Below, in pieces: positions 63,973-64,000 of a DNA stretch of 64,000 bases. The DNA is from Lignipirellula cremea (GTDB taxonomy: Bacteria; Planctomycetota; Planctomycetia; Pirellulales; Pirellulaceae). The position numbers were made by a program, and so were the translations under genes. The DNA lies in NCBI RefSeq assembly GCF_007751035.1, contig NZ_CP036433.1, positions 6,119,001 to 6,183,000 on the forward strand. The letters are read 5' to 3'. Under the pieces are notes generated by a model. It was not told where the DNA came from and did no database searches. It saw only the letters and a list, made by a program, of their open reading frames with translations. Position 1 is the first letter of the stretch, and the number at the start of each line of letters is the position of its first letter.

Positions 63973-64000
63973 GGCTCACAGGGTCAGAAGGCAAAGAGAC

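Overview
The window looks like chromosome of a GC-rich member of the Planctomycetota, probably a Pirellulales-type organism. This rests on gene content, not on any database comparison: a secreted formylglycine sulfatase, the PSD1/DUF1549-DUF1553 cytochrome-like protein paired with a DUF1501 protein, DUF1080 and ThuA proteins, two large membrane-linked Ser/Thr kinases, a SUI1-type factor, a Cys-rich 'CGCN' repeat protein and a beta-propeller protein carrying a Gfo/Idh-like domain. I see no rRNA, tRNA, CRISPR array, insertion sequence, integrase or phage gene. Coding density is high, with long antisense shadow frames as expected at this GC content.

Layout. 0.2-2.0 kb: a PIN/TRAM membrane protein and protein-L-isoaspartate methyltransferase. 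2.1-8.8 kb (+): a sulfatase, then a likely operon of two carotenoid-isomerase-like flavoproteins and a secreted transglutaminase-like protein, ending at a perfect hairpin. 8.9-12.0 kb (-): a Tad-pilus type cluster (two TadE-like pseudopilins and a TadG/vWA protein). 12.5-16.8 kb (-): an AbrB-like planctomycete protein, an ABM monooxygenase, a Ser/Thr kinase and biotin synthase. 17.3-19.6 kb (+): a HEAT-repeat protein and a small membrane protein. 19.6-25 kb (-): the DUF1501 and DUF1549/1553 pair and an ankyrin protein. 25.1-28.2 kb: threonine catabolism (kbl, tdh) divergent from an XRE-cupin regulator. 28.4-34.9 kb: accessory small genes, including unknown proteins, a PaiB-like protein, an orphan SUKH-3 immunity-like protein, a zinc-ribbon/ACP-like protein, a VOC protein, a WD40-like protein and a GNAT enzyme. 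34.9-43.5 kb (-): PurQ, the Cys-rich repeat protein, a double DUF1080 protein, an M24 peptidase, an M28 peptidase with PDZ and a ThuA protein. 43.9-48.6 kb: an MFS nucleoside-type transporter, DoxX, a YCII protein and a second kinase. 48.9-53.4 kb (+): a YfhO-like membrane protein, SUI1 and a DUF481-type protein. 53.6-64 kb: an FNT transporter, a zinc-PLC/DUF4332 protein, an M3 oligopeptidase, a coiled-coil membrane protein with an ABC ATPase, the propeller-Gfo/Idh-like fusion and a cupin.

The most unusual signal is non-coding. Three copies of a ~140-147 bp element at 28.74, 29.27 and 30.46 kb have arms made of a 6-bp GATTAA repeat on one side and its complement on the other, with a conserved internal core. 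Each copy sits just 3' of at least one gene, and one lies between two convergent genes. They look like a dispersed hairpin family, possibly acting as terminators or 3'-end stabilisers. Other points worth a look are the SUKH-3 gene with no toxin next to it, a zinc ribbon joined to a shortened acyl-carrier-like domain, the 23-fold CGC repeat protein, the internal duplication of the ankyrin protein, and the propeller-Gfo/Idh-like and zinc-PLC/DUF4332 fusions.
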